Part shown: positions 25,371 to 34,736 of the stretch, one piece after another
How positions within the stretch are numbered: the stretch's first letter is position 1
Layout of the letters: every line of letters starts with the position of its first letter
DNA from: Pseudomonas zanjanensis
Lineage (GTDB): Bacteria; Pseudomonadota; Gammaproteobacteria; Pseudomonadales; Pseudomonadaceae
Assembly (NCBI RefSeq): GCF_014268745.2
Contig: NZ_JABWRB020000005.1
Coordinates: 62,001-126,000 of the forward strand
Direction of reading: 5' to 3'
Length of the DNA stretch: 64,000 nt
Position numbers and translations under genes: made by a program
Notes under the pieces: model-generated
Databases searched by the model: none
What the model was told of the DNA's origin: nothing
What the model saw: the letters and a program-made list of their open reading frames with translations, nothing else

Positions 25371-25976
25371 CTAAAGCAACTCACGAAGCTCCTTCGGCAG
25401 CATCCGCACATACCGCGCCGCCGGAAAACTTCCGCAACGCTGCACGATCGAGGGCAGGAGCCTGTTGAACCGAGCGATCAAGGCCAGGCGCTCGGCTTCC
25501 GGTAACTGTTTGACGAAAAACACATTGGATAAGTAGAGGCGTGTGTAATGGAACGGGAGCAAGTCCTGCACCCATAGCTGGCCGTTGGCGTGGGCGTTGA
25601 TGTCCGAGCACTTCCACGTCTTGATCCATTTATTGGCGTCCAGTGGCAAGTCATCCAGGCGGAACTCGAAGGGCGCTACGACATGCGTCTTCGCCGGGTG
25701 TTCAAGATCCACCGGCCAAGGCTTGAAGCGCCACTGGCTCACGGCCTCCCGTGCGGCTTCGGCGAAATCCGGATGATCGCTGTGCAAGATCGTGACCTCA
25801 TCGACACGACCATCGGCATGCACCATGAAGCCGACCCGGGCCATACCCATGATGCCCTGGCGGAACAGGGCCGTCGGGTAATCCGGCCTGGGATTGTGCT
25901 CGGGCACCAACAACATTTCCGCTGCCCCGCTCGTACCGGCCAAGCACAGCAACAGCATCACCACGGACCACCTCAT
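25371..25976 (-). CDS. TonB C-terminal domain protein, secreted
   Basis: 201 residues: signal peptide (VVMLLLCLAGTSGAAE), then a TonB C-terminal domain (NPRPDYPTALFRQGIMGMARVGFMVHADGRV, SQWRFKPW) at about 28-110. The remaining 90 residues have two cysteines and match no domain I recognise. Unlike real TonB it has no N-terminal anchor or proline spacer, so it is not an obvious energy transducer. The start at 25976 is chosen for the signal peptide. Confidence 0.8.
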   Translation of the reverse strand: MRWSVVMLLLCLAGTSGAAEMLLVPEHNPRPDYPTALFRQGIMGMARVGFMVHADGRVDEVTILHSDHPDFAEAAREAVSQWRFKPWPVDLEHPAKTHVVAPFEFRLDDLPLDANKWIKTWKCSDINAHANGQLWVQDLLPFHYTRLYLSNVFFVKQLPEAERLALIARFNRLLPSIVQRCGSFPAARYVRMLPKELRELL

Positions 25977-26173
25977 GCCCCTAACCCTCAGTTGAAATGC
26001 CAGACCTGGCAGAAACGTAAAGGGTAAAGGCCATGGCTCATGGGCCCTATAGCGAGACTTCCCATTTGGGCGAAGGATGTTTCCCACTGCTTTGCCCCGT
26101 ATTCACCGATGCGGCGCATGAAAGGGCGTCGCGAAGGCATTTCCTACGACGCCCTTCGCTTACGTCTGAACGA

Positions 26174-26193
26174 CATGTTCACTTAAGAACATG
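26174..26193. promoter_or_regulatory. Probable GlpR operator upstream of glpT
   Basis: Inverted repeat CATGTTC-N6-GAACATG, 107 bp before the glpT start. The half-sites ATGTTC/GAACAT are those of the known GlpR consensus with its 20-bp spacing. A second inverted repeat (AAGGGCGTCG / CGACGCCCTT) lies at 26122-26156. Confidence 0.65.
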
Positions 26194-26299
26194 ATCAATC
26201 GAAATTTCTGCTTTTTATGCGACAACGAGCGATGCTATTTTCGGTAACGAAACTGTAACATTCGCATCCGCCGCCATAACAAGAACCTGGAGCACTTGA

Positions 26300-27649
26300 A
26301 TGTTTGCTTTCTTTCGACCTGCCGCACACCAGGCAGTCCTGCCTGAAGAAAAAATAGACAGCACTTACCGACGCCTTCGCTGGCAGATCTTCGCAGGGAT
26401 CTTCATTGGCTACGCCGGGTATTACCTGCTGCGCAAGAACTTCTCCCTGGCCATGCCGTACCTGATCGACGAGGGTTATACCCGTGGCCAGCTGGGCCTG
26501 GCCATGTCGGCCATCGCCATTGCTTATGGGCTGTCGAAGTTCCTGATGGGCCTGGTCTCCGACCGTTCCAACCCGCGCTACTTCCTGCCCTTCGGCTTGC
26601 TGGTCTCGGCGGGGGTGATGTTCGTGTTCGGTTTCGCGCCCTGGGCAACGTCCAGCGTGACCATCATGTTCATCCTCCTGTTCATCAACGGCTGGGCCCA
26701 AGGCATGGGCTGGCCGCCAAGCGGACGGACCATGGTGCACTGGTGGTCGCAGAAGGAACGTGGCGGCGTGGTGTCGGTGTGGAACGTGGCGCACAACGTC
26801 GGTGGCGGCCTGATCGGCCCGCTGTTCCTGCTGGGCATGGCCTGGTTCAATGATTGGCACGCGGCATTCTATGTGCCCGCTACCGTAGCGCTCGTCGTTG
26901 CGGTGTTTGCCTTCGCGACCATGCGCGACACCCCACAATCGGTGGGCCTGCCTCCGATCGAGAAATACAAGAACGACTACCCGGAAGGCTACGACGCCAG
27001 CCACGAGAACGAATTCAGCGCCAAGGAAATCTTCGTCAAGTACGTGCTGCGCAACAAGATGCTCTGGTACATCGCCATGGCCAACGTCTTCGTCTACCTG
27101 CTGCGCTACGGCGTGCTGGACTGGGCGCCGACCTACCTCAAGGAAGCCAAGGGCTTCACGGTGGACAAGAGCTCCTGGGCCTATTTCTTCTACGAGTGGG
27201 CGGGCATTCCCGGCACGCTGCTGTGTGGCTGGATGTCCGACAAGATCTTCCGTGGCAACCGTGGCCTGACCGGCATGGTATTCATGGCCCTGGTGACCGT
27301 GGCAACGCTGGTGTACTGGCTGAACCCGGCCGGCAACCCGACCGTCGACATGATCGCCCTGGTTTCCATCGGATTCCTGATCTACGGCCCGGTGATGCTG
27401 ATCGGTTTGCAGGCACTGGAGCTGGCGCCGAAGAAAGCCGCCGGTACCGCCGCGGGCTTCACGGGTCTGTTTGGTTACCTGGGTGGATCGGTCGCGGCCA
27501 GCGCCGCCATGGGCTACACCGTGGACCACTTTGGCTGGAATGGCGGTTTTGTGCTGTTGGTCGGTGCCTGCCTGCTGGCGATGGCATTCCTCGCGCCAAC
27601 CCTATGGCACAAGCAAATCGCCAGTCAGAGCCGCGAAGCAGTCGCCTGA
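26300..27649 (+). CDS. glpT: Glycerol-3-phosphate transporter (G3P/phosphate antiporter)
   Basis: 449 residues, twelve membrane helices, organophosphate:phosphate antiporter family of the major facilitator superfamily. GlpT marks include the N-terminal YRRLRWQIFAGIFIGYAGYY with the substrate-binding arginine/tyrosine region, GLVSDRSNPRYF and GWAQGMGWPPSGRTMVHWW. It imports sn-glycerol-3-phosphate in exchange for phosphate. No glpQ or glpD is adjacent. Ribosome site CTGGAG 10 nt upstream. The 3' end overlaps the convergent chaC gene by 25 bp. Confidence 0.96.
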   Translation: MFAFFRPAAHQAVLPEEKIDSTYRRLRWQIFAGIFIGYAGYYLLRKNFSLAMPYLIDEGYTRGQLGLAMSAIAIAYGLSKFLMGLVSDRSNPRYFLPFGLLVSAGVMFVFGFAPWATSSVTIMFILLFINGWAQGMGWPPSGRTMVHWWSQKERGGVVSVWNVAHNVGGGLIGPLFLLGMAWFNDWHAAFYVPATVALVVAVFAFATMRDTPQSVGLPPIEKYKNDYPEGYDASHENEFSAKEIFVKYVLRNKMLWYIAMANVFVYLLRYGVLDWAPTYLKEAKGFTVDKSSWAYFFYEWAGIPGTLLCGWMSDKIFRGNRGLTGMVFMALVTVATLVYWLNPAGNPTVDMIALVSIGFLIYGPVMLIGLQALELAPKKAAGTAAGFTGLFGYLGGSVAASAAMGYTVDHFGWNGGFVLLVGACLLAMAFLAPTLWHKQIASQSREAVA

Positions 27650-28347
27650 TCCAGCGTTGACTGGCAGCGCTTGAGCCGCGCCTCCAGGTTCCGGTCTGGC
27701 ATGGCGTGGCTGCGCAGGGCGTGTACGGTCTGCTCGACGTAATCGCGAGTGGTGCCGTAACGCCCACAGGCGCTTTCGAACACCTGGCTCAGCACATGGT
27801 CCGGCAAGTTGCCGGCATAGCTGGGCAGGTGTCGCTCCAACACAAAACCCAAGGCTTGCACCCGGCTGCCATCCTCGAGACGGCAACTGAGCCAGTGCGG
27901 GCGATAGGACGGCACCGGCATCTCGCGCTGCCATAGGGCAAACAGCGAGTCCTCGAGATTTTCCTCCGGCAACCTGTAGGCGAAACCGCTGCATGAACCG
28001 CCGCGATCCAATCCGAACACCAATCCTGGCAATTCCGGGGTGCCGCGGTGTTCATGGGACCACAGGTATAAACCGCGATGGTAACCATGGACCCGGCCGC
28101 GCACCCGCTCCACCGCCGTGCATTCCGGCCGCCAGATCAATGAACCGTACGCGAACAACCAGACCGGACCGCCCTGGTGGAGACTCATGGTCAATTGCAT
28201 CGAGGCGAGCAATTGTTCACGGGTCAGCTGCGGCCCCAGTTCGAGTCGTGGCGGGTACAAGGCACAGGTAATGGCGGATTCGATAGCGGTCATGGCCGTT
28301 AGCGGTTGGCTCCTCGCGGGGGCGGAAGGTAGTCGGGGTGCCGTCAT
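27625..28347 (-). CDS. chaC: ChaC-family gamma-glutamylcyclotransferase
   Basis: 240 residues. The glycine-rich YGSLIW motif (WLFAYGSLIWRPE) that binds the gamma-glutamyl group and the later catalytic region (AYRLPEENLEDSLFALWQREM) place it in the ChaC family, which degrades glutathione to 5-oxoproline and Cys-Gly. The first ATG lacks a clear ribosome site; MTAIESAIT at 28293 is an equally likely start with GAGGAG upstream. It shares its 3' end with glpT. The AT-rich stretch 28380-28480 upstream is the likely promoter region. Confidence 0.9.
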   Translation of the reverse strand: MTAPRLPSAPARSQPLTAMTAIESAITCALYPPRLELGPQLTREQLLASMQLTMSLHQGGPVWLFAYGSLIWRPECTAVERVRGRVHGYHRGLYLWSHEHRGTPELPGLVFGLDRGGSCSGFAYRLPEENLEDSLFALWQREMPVPSYRPHWLSCRLEDGSRVQALGFVLERHLPSYAGNLPDHVLSQVFESACGRYGTTRDYVEQTVHALRSHAMPDRNLEARLKRCQSTLDQATASRL

Positions 28348-28482
28348 GGTGTTGACGGTCAGGGGAATTCAGGCAAGTTAAATGCCATTACGTACCCTAT
28401 ATACGTTATCGGTATCTAGCCTCAAGGCTAAATATCGAAACGAAATATATGATGTTATATCGATGGATGGACATCCGCTGTT

Positions 28483-28494
28483 GTGGCGAGGGAG
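28483..28494. repeat. Left remnant of a class C REP split by the insertion sequence
   Basis: GTGGCGAGGGAG matches the left part of intact class C REPs in this window (for example at 45118 and 56106), where the next bases are CTTGCTCCC. Those bases are found instead at the far side of the element. Confidence 0.8.
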
Positions 28495-28539
28495 TCCCCG
28501 CCGCGTCGCCGACGCTGCGCTGTCGCGCAGCAAACAAGT

Positions 28540-28735
28540 GCTCGGCTTAAGATTGGGTGCGCGCGGGGAAAGAGGCCGTAGCTATCACTGGTGTGTCCGC
28601 ACCCGCGAGGGAGAGTGGCCGGCACGGTATCGGCGTGGAGTCGTTGTAGGCACAGCAAGCTGTGACCACGTATGAGAGAGTGAATCCGTTCGCCACCGTG
28701 TTCCCCGCGCGCCATTCAATCCTGCGAGGAATTGT
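28540..28735 (+). ncRNA. Predicted bridge RNA of the IS110 element
   Basis: IS110 recombinases use a bridge RNA from the long non-coding end, with one loop for the target and one for the donor. Here GCGAGGGAG (28605-28613) equals the nine bases left of the insertion point. AGCAAGCT (28654-28661) is the reverse complement of the eight bases starting at the AG on the right side. The two guides therefore cover both target halves and overlap on AG. A tentative donor guide, ATGAGAG (28672-28678), equals the right end plus AG. GCGAGGA (28724-28730) pairs with the left end TCCCCGC with one mismatch. The RNA ends are not known. Confidence 0.65.
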
Positions 28736-28736
28736 C

Positions 28737-30068
28737 ATGGCGCGCAAGAAGCAGCAGAAACGATTTGAAGTGATTCACCCTCATTGTGCCGGTATCGATA
28801 TCGGCAGCCGCGAGCACTGGGTTGGCGTCAATCCCGATCAAAGCGACAAGCCGGTTCGCTGTTTTCCGGCCTTCACTGAGGATTTGGTGAGCCTGGCCGA
28901 ATGGTTGGAATCGCTGAAAATCAAGGTCGTGGCGATGGAGGCCACTGGCGTTTACTGGATACCGCTGTTCGAGCTTCTCGATTCAAGGGGCTTTGAGGTG
29001 TATCTGGTCAATTCCCGTGCAACTCGTCAGATAAGCGGACGTAAATCCGATGTTCTGGATTGCCAGTGGATCTGGCAACTCATGACCCATGGCTTACTCA
29101 GAGGTGCTTTCCGACCCGCTGATGATATTTGCTCGATGCGATCATTGGTTCGCCAGCGGGCCATGAAGGTTCGTGATCAAGCCAAGACCATCAACCGCAT
29201 GCAAAAAGCCCTGACGCAGATGAACATTCAGTTAGCCAATGTCATCAGCAATATTGCTGGCGTGACAGGGATGAAAATCATCAAGGCCATCATCGATGGC
29301 GAGCGTGACCCTCAAGTCTTGGCCAACTTCCGAGACGGCCGTATCAAGGCCGATCACCAAACCATTGCCCGCAGCCTGCACGGTAACTGGCGAGTCGAGC
29401 ATCTGCATGCTTTGGCTCAGGAGGTGGCTGCTCATGATTTCCTTGAGAAGCAGATTGCCGAATGTGATCGGACCATCACTCAGGCACTTGATCGACTTCC
29501 AGTGCTGAACCATGAGCCCACGCAACCCACCAAGCCACTGCGTAGCCCGCATCGCTCGGCAGATGAACAAGCCAGCTTGCACCAGGCACTTGTGAGAATC
29601 ATGGGCGTGGACCTGACCGCGATTCCCACCATCGGAATCGAATCCGCCTTGGTTCTGGCGAGCGAAGTCGGACCTGATTTGTCGCGTTTTCCGACTGAGC
29701 AACATTTCAGCTCCTGGATGGGGGTAGCGCCCTCAACCCGAATATCGGGGGGAAAACCCTTGCCCGGTCATGTCCCCAAGGTATTTAACCGGGCGGCACA
29801 AGCGTTGAAGCAGGCGGCCTCTAGCGCCCGCACCGATAAAAGCTTTATCGGTGCCAGTCACCGCGCCCGATTGGCTCGCATGGATACGGCCTGCGCCATT
29901 AAGGCTACGGCTCACCAACTGGCCCGCCTGATCTACGCCATGCTGACCAAGGGACAACCTTACGTGGCGCAGGATATGAACGAATACGAGGCCAAAAGCC
30001 GTGATCGCCAGCTTAGAGCCTTACAGCGTAAGGCTACAAAGCTGGGTGTTCGATTGGTCGCGGCTTAA
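28737..30068 (+). CDS. IS110-family transposase (RuvC-like DEDD plus Tnp domain)
   Basis: 443 residues. The N-terminal RuvC-like domain shows the acidic set: D in AGIDIGSREHWVGV, E in VVAMEATGVYW and the two Asp in KSDVLDCQW. The C-terminal Transposase_20 domain contains IPTIGIESALVLASEVGPD and FSSWMGVAPSTRISGGK, including the catalytic serine region of this family. Length is normal and the frame is unbroken. The ATG has GCGAGGA 7 nt upstream, and that ribosome site coincides with a possible donor guide of the bridge RNA. The enzyme would excise the element as a circle and insert it into RNA-specified targets. Confidence 0.95.
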   Translation: MARKKQQKRFEVIHPHCAGIDIGSREHWVGVNPDQSDKPVRCFPAFTEDLVSLAEWLESLKIKVVAMEATGVYWIPLFELLDSRGFEVYLVNSRATRQISGRKSDVLDCQWIWQLMTHGLLRGAFRPADDICSMRSLVRQRAMKVRDQAKTINRMQKALTQMNIQLANVISNIAGVTGMKIIKAIIDGERDPQVLANFRDGRIKADHQTIARSLHGNWRVEHLHALAQEVAAHDFLEKQIAECDRTITQALDRLPVLNHEPTQPTKPLRSPHRSADEQASLHQALVRIMGVDLTAIPTIGIESALVLASEVGPDLSRFPTEQHFSSWMGVAPSTRISGGKPLPGHVPKVFNRAAQALKQAASSARTDKSFIGASHRARLARMDTACAIKATAHQLARLIYAMLTKGQPYVAQDMNEYEAKSRDRQLRALQRKATKLGVRLVAA

Positions 30069-30109
30069 AAAAGCTTTGGAGAACAAGGGGATGGATTTTG
30101 TTTGATGAG

Positions 30110-30192
30110 AGCTTGCTCCCGCTGGACTGCGAAGCAGTCCCAAAAGAGGCGGTCGCTGCGCAACCGAGCGGGAGCAAGCTCCCTCGCCACAA
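30110..30192. repeat. Right part of the split class C REP pair
   Basis: AGCTTGCTCCCGCTGG begins the remainder of the first arm, an inner stem GGACTGC / GCAGTCC follows, and the second arm AGCGGGAGCAAGCTCCCTCG is complete. Confidence 0.85.
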
Positions 30193-30225
30193 AAGCAGAC
30201 CTAAGCCTGGGAGGATGAATGCGGC

Positions 30226-31194
30226 TCAGGCGCGCGGCGCATACGCAAACACATCCGCACGCATCTGATGAGCATCCATGCCGGCTTCCACCAGGGCATC
30301 GAGCGTGGCATAGATCATGGCTGGCGAACCGCTGGCATAGACGTGCACACCAGAAAGGTCACTGATGTCCTCGCACACCGCTTCATGGAGCATCCCGCAG
30401 CGCCCTTCCCAGCCACACAAGTCGCTGACGACTTTATGCAGGAACAGGTTCGGCAGTTTTTTCCATTCGTCCCAATGCTCGATTTCATAGAAATCGTCCG
30501 GCCGCCGCACGCCCCAATACAGGTGCACCGGGTGCTTGAAGCCCGCCGCGCGGCAGTGCTCGATCAAGCTGTGCATCTGCGCCATGCCGGTTCCAGCGGC
30601 GATCAGCACCAATGGGCCTTCCGGTAGCTCGGACAAATGCGTGTCGCCAAACGGCATTTCGACGCGCACGCTGGGGTTGCGTCGCAGTTGCTCCAGCAGC
30701 GCCTGTGCACTGCTTTCGCGCACCAATACGTGCAATTGCAGCTCGCGCCCGGAATGCGGCGCCGAGGCCAGGGAAAAAGCCGATTTCTCGCCGTTTTCCC
30801 GCTCGATCATCAGGTACTGCCCGGCGTGATAGCGCGGTGGCTTGCCGGCCGGCGCACGCAGGCGCACTCGCCAGACATCACCGCCTACGTCGGCGCACTC
30901 GATGACCTGGCACGCCAGGTTGCGTACCGGCAACTCACCCGGCGACAGCACGCCGTCCCACAGCACCACGCAGTCCTCCAGCGGCTCGGCGATACAGGTG
31001 AAGATCTCACCGTGATCGCGCACCTCGCCCGCCTGTTGCACACGGCCTTCCACCAGCAACGCGCCACAGACGTGGCAGTTGCCGTTGCGGCAGCTTTGCG
31101 GGCATTCATAGCCCAGGCGCCGCGCGCCATCGAGAATCCGCTCCGCCGGCTGTATCTCCAGCACCGCGCCGGAAGGCTGCAAGGTTACACGCAT
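30226..31194 (-). CDS. 2Fe-2S/FAD flavin reductase-like protein (CDP-6-deoxyglucoseen reductase type)
   Basis: 322 residues: N-terminal plant-type ferredoxin domain with the CRNGNCHVC cluster motif and a fourth Cys (FTCIAEP), then FAD-binding (YHAGQYLMIE, SAFSLASAP) and NAD(P)-binding (LIAAGTGMAQMHSLIE) domains. This is the layout of electron-transfer reductases such as AscD, Fre-fused and phenol hydroxylase reductases. ATG and the ubiD stop overlap as TGATG, so it is coupled to ubiD. That pairing suggests a role around flavin or aromatic metabolism, for instance supplying reduced flavin for the UbiX/UbiD system; this is inference. Confidence 0.88.
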   Translation of the reverse strand: MRVTLQPSGAVLEIQPAERILDGARRLGYECPQSCRNGNCHVCGALLVEGRVQQAGEVRDHGEIFTCIAEPLEDCVVLWDGVLSPGELPVRNLACQVIECADVGGDVWRVRLRAPAGKPPRYHAGQYLMIERENGEKSAFSLASAPHSGRELQLHVLVRESSAQALLEQLRRNPSVRVEMPFGDTHLSELPEGPLVLIAAGTGMAQMHSLIEHCRAAGFKHPVHLYWGVRRPDDFYEIEHWDEWKKLPNLFLHKVVSDLCGWEGRCGMLHEAVCEDISDLSGVHVYASGSPAMIYATLDALVEAGMDAHQMRADVFAYAPRA

Positions 31195-32660
31195 CAATCT
31201 ATTCCTAACTGATTCCAGATGGCATCGATCCGTTGGGTAACGGCTTCATCCTTGACGATAACCCGGCCCCACTCACGGGTGGTTTCACCGGGCCATTTAT
31301 GCGTGGCATCGAGCCCCATCTTCGACCCCAGGCCAGACACCGGCGAGGCGAAGTCGAGGTAGTCGATCGGCGTATTCTCGATCATCACCGTGTCGCGCTT
31401 GGGGTCCATGCGCGTGGTGATGGCCCAGATCACGTCGTTCCAGTCCCGTGCATTGATATCGTCGTCGGTGACGATAACGAACTTGGTGTACATGAACTGT
31501 CGCAAAAACGACCAGACGCCGAGCATCACCCGCTTGGCGTGCCCCGGATACGACTTCTTCATGGTCACCACGGCCATGCGATACGAACAGCCTTCCGGCG
31601 GCAAATAGAAATCGGTGATTTCCGGAAACTGCTTTTGCAGGATAGGCACGAACACTTCGTTCAGCGCCACGCCGAGAATCGCCGGTTCGTCAGGCGGACG
31701 ACCGGTGTAGGTGCTGTGATAGATCGGCTTGATCCGATGGGTGATGCGCTCGACAGTAAACACAGGGAAGCTGTCGACTTCGTTGTAGTAACCGGTGTGG
31801 TCGCCGTACGGTCCTTCGTCGGCCATTTCACCAGGATGGATCACCCCCTCAAGGATGATCTCGGCGGTGGCCGGCACCTGCAGGTCGTTGCCACGGCATT
31901 TCACCAGCTCGGTGCGGTTGCCCCGCAGCAGGCCGGCGAAGGCATATTCGGAAAGGCTGTCGGGCACGGGCGTGACAGCGCCGAGGATAGTCGCCGGGTC
32001 CGCGCCCAGGGCCACCGACACCGGGAAGGGCTGGCCGGGGTGTTTTTCACACCACTCACGGTAGTCCAGCGCACCACCCCGATGGCTCAGCCAGCGCATG
32101 ATGACCTTGTTGCGGCCGATCACCTGCTGACGGTAGATGCCCAGGTTCTGGCGGTCCTTGTTCGGGCCTTTGGTAACGGTAAGGCCCCAGGTGATCAGCG
32201 GGCCGACGTCGCCCGGCCAGCAGGTCTGTACCGGCAGCATAGCCAAATCGACATCGTCACCCTCGATCACCACTTCCTGGCAGATCGCGTCCTTGACGAC
32301 TTTCGGCGCCATGGAAATGATCTTGCGGAAAATCGGCAGCTTCGACCAAGCGTCCTTCAGGCCTTTGGGCGGCTCGGGCTCCTTGAGGAACGCCAGCAGC
32401 TTGCCGATCTCGCGCAATTCGCTGACCGCTTCGGCACCCATGCCCAGGGCCACGCGCTCCGGTGTGCCGAACAGGTTGCCCAGCACCGGGATGTCATAAC
32501 CCGTCGGGTTTTCGAACAACAGCGCCGGGCCTTTTGCGCGCAGGGTGCGGTCGCAGACCTCAGTCATTTCCAGGACGGGGGACACCGGCACCTGGATGCG
32601 CCTGAGTTCGCCGCGCTGTTCCAGCCCACTGATAAAGTCGCGCAAGTCGCGATACTGCAT
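31194..32660 (-). CDS. ubiD: UbiD prenylated-FMN decarboxylase
   Basis: 488 residues, full-length UbiD. It decarboxylates 3-octaprenyl-4-hydroxybenzoate in ubiquinone synthesis using the prenylated FMN made by UbiX. The family pattern is continuous from MQYRDLRDFISGLEQRGELRRI to the C-terminal TTREWGRV. The Arg-Glu-Glu region is visible in IHPGEMADEGPYGDHTGYY. The coupled downstream gene is a ferredoxin-type reductase. Confidence 0.96.
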   Translation of the reverse strand: MQYRDLRDFISGLEQRGELRRIQVPVSPVLEMTEVCDRTLRAKGPALLFENPTGYDIPVLGNLFGTPERVALGMGAEAVSELREIGKLLAFLKEPEPPKGLKDAWSKLPIFRKIISMAPKVVKDAICQEVVIEGDDVDLAMLPVQTCWPGDVGPLITWGLTVTKGPNKDRQNLGIYRQQVIGRNKVIMRWLSHRGGALDYREWCEKHPGQPFPVSVALGADPATILGAVTPVPDSLSEYAFAGLLRGNRTELVKCRGNDLQVPATAEIILEGVIHPGEMADEGPYGDHTGYYNEVDSFPVFTVERITHRIKPIYHSTYTGRPPDEPAILGVALNEVFVPILQKQFPEITDFYLPPEGCSYRMAVVTMKKSYPGHAKRVMLGVWSFLRQFMYTKFVIVTDDDINARDWNDVIWAITTRMDPKRDTVMIENTPIDYLDFASPVSGLGSKMGLDATHKWPGETTREWGRVIVKDEAVTQRIDAIWNQLGID

Positions 32661-32739
32661 GCAAAAGCCTCATGGTCGCCGTGGCGTTCGGGGGCCCGAG
32701 TTTAACGCCGCCCGTCCAGAATAGTGAATGCACAGATAG

Positions 32740-32763
32740 CAAAAAGCCGGGTTTCCCCGGCTC
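32740..32763 (-). terminator. rho terminator
   Basis: On the minus strand, stem AGCCGGG / CCCGGCT with loop GAAA is followed by TTTTT, 20 bp after the rho stop. Confidence 0.88.
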
Positions 32764-32784
32764 TTGCTGGCCTGTCCTGACGAT

Positions 32785-34044
<1,260 letters not shown>

Positions 34045-34239
34045 ATAGGAATGACGTAATCATTTATGGAGGGGGGAAATTAAGCTTTTGGCTTAATGAG
34101 GCCGCGCCGCGGAGAAGGCGACAGGATCGCGTACTTATTCGAAAGGAGAGCGTCGGCGACGGCTTGCAGGGGGCAATGGAGAAACCAGTGCGGGGCCGAA
34201 TGTACCACCTGGGTTTGCAAGCGTCTAGCCCCGAATAAC
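34045..34239 (-). promoter_or_regulatory. rho leader and promoter region
   Basis: About 195 bp between the trxA terminator and rho. A perfect hairpin ATTAAGC / GCTTAAT lies about 35 nt before the start codon and a C-rich tract (CCCCCCTCC on the transcript) follows it. C-rich, poorly structured leader RNA suits Rho binding for autoregulation; that link is inference. Confidence 0.5.
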
Positions 34240-34268
34240 GAAAAAGCCCCGCGATTTGCGGGGCTTTT
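34240..34268. terminator. trxA terminator
   Basis: AAAAAGCCCCGC-GATTT-GCGGGGCTTTT, able to work in both directions, between trxA and the rho leader. Confidence 0.92.
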
Positions 34269-34285
34269 CCAGTGGCATTCGGCGC

Positions 34286-34615
34286 TTAGATGTTAGCGTC
34301 GAGGAAAGCAGCCAGTTGCGACTTCGACAGCGCACCGACCTTGGTGGCTTCGACGTTGCCGTTCTTGAACAGCATCAGGGTCGGGATACCACGCACGCCG
34401 TGCTTGGCCGGCGTCTCCTGGTTTTCGTCGATGTTCAGCTTGGCAACGGTCAGCTTGCCCTTGTAGGTCTCGGCAATCTCGTCCAGGACCGGAGCGATCA
34501 TTTTGCAAGGACCGCACCACTCAGCCCAATAGTCGACCAGTACCGCGCCTTCGGCCTTGAGAACGTCAGCTTCGAAGCTAGCGTCGCTAACGTGTTTGAT
34601 CAGATCGCTGCTCAT
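34286..34615 (-). CDS. trxA: Thioredoxin 1
   Basis: 109 residues with the WCGPC active site (C34, C37), the conserved cis-proline loop GIPTLMLF and the C-terminal helix. It is a general disulfide reductase in the cytoplasm. The ATG for MSSDLIKH is taken over an upstream frame of 14 residues. It lies between the rho leader and an accessory block; the order trxA-rho is conserved in pseudomonads. Confidence 0.97.
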   Translation of the reverse strand: MSSDLIKHVSDASFEADVLKAEGAVLVDYWAEWCGPCKMIAPVLDEIAETYKGKLTVAKLNIDENQETPAKHGVRGIPTLMLFKNGNVEATKVGALSKSQLAAFLDANI

Positions 34616-34736
34616 GGAAATCTCCGGGGTCATCAGCAAAAAAACGTGGCCCATCATAGCGGCCCTTCCCGGGTTCAGGAAGCCGCAGTTGATTGAGTCT
34701 CGCTATGGCGCACGATGTATTTGAGTATGGCCCGGT

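Larger units (their letters stand above)
28495..30109 (+). mobile_element. IS110-family insertion sequence inserted in a REP element
   Basis: About 1.6 kb. The left boundary follows REP sequence GCGAGGGAG and the right boundary is followed by AGCTTGCTCCC; rejoining them at the shared AG restores an intact class C REP. There are no long terminal inverted repeats and no target duplication beyond the dinucleotide, as known for IS110. A 242-nt 5' non-coding region and a short 3' one place it in the IS110 rather than the IS1111 subgroup. The single gene encodes a DEDD transposase/recombinase that looks intact. Boundaries are uncertain by 1-3 bp because GAG occurs at both ends. Confidence 0.85.

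Noticed and set aside
28382..28675. 97-codon frame across the left end of the insertion sequence
   Set aside because: It crosses the REP/IS boundary, has no ribosome site and overlaps the predicted bridge RNA.
34096..34296. 66-codon plus-strand frame in the rho leader
   Set aside because: Crosses the trxA terminator and has Arg/Cys-rich composition; no ribosome site.
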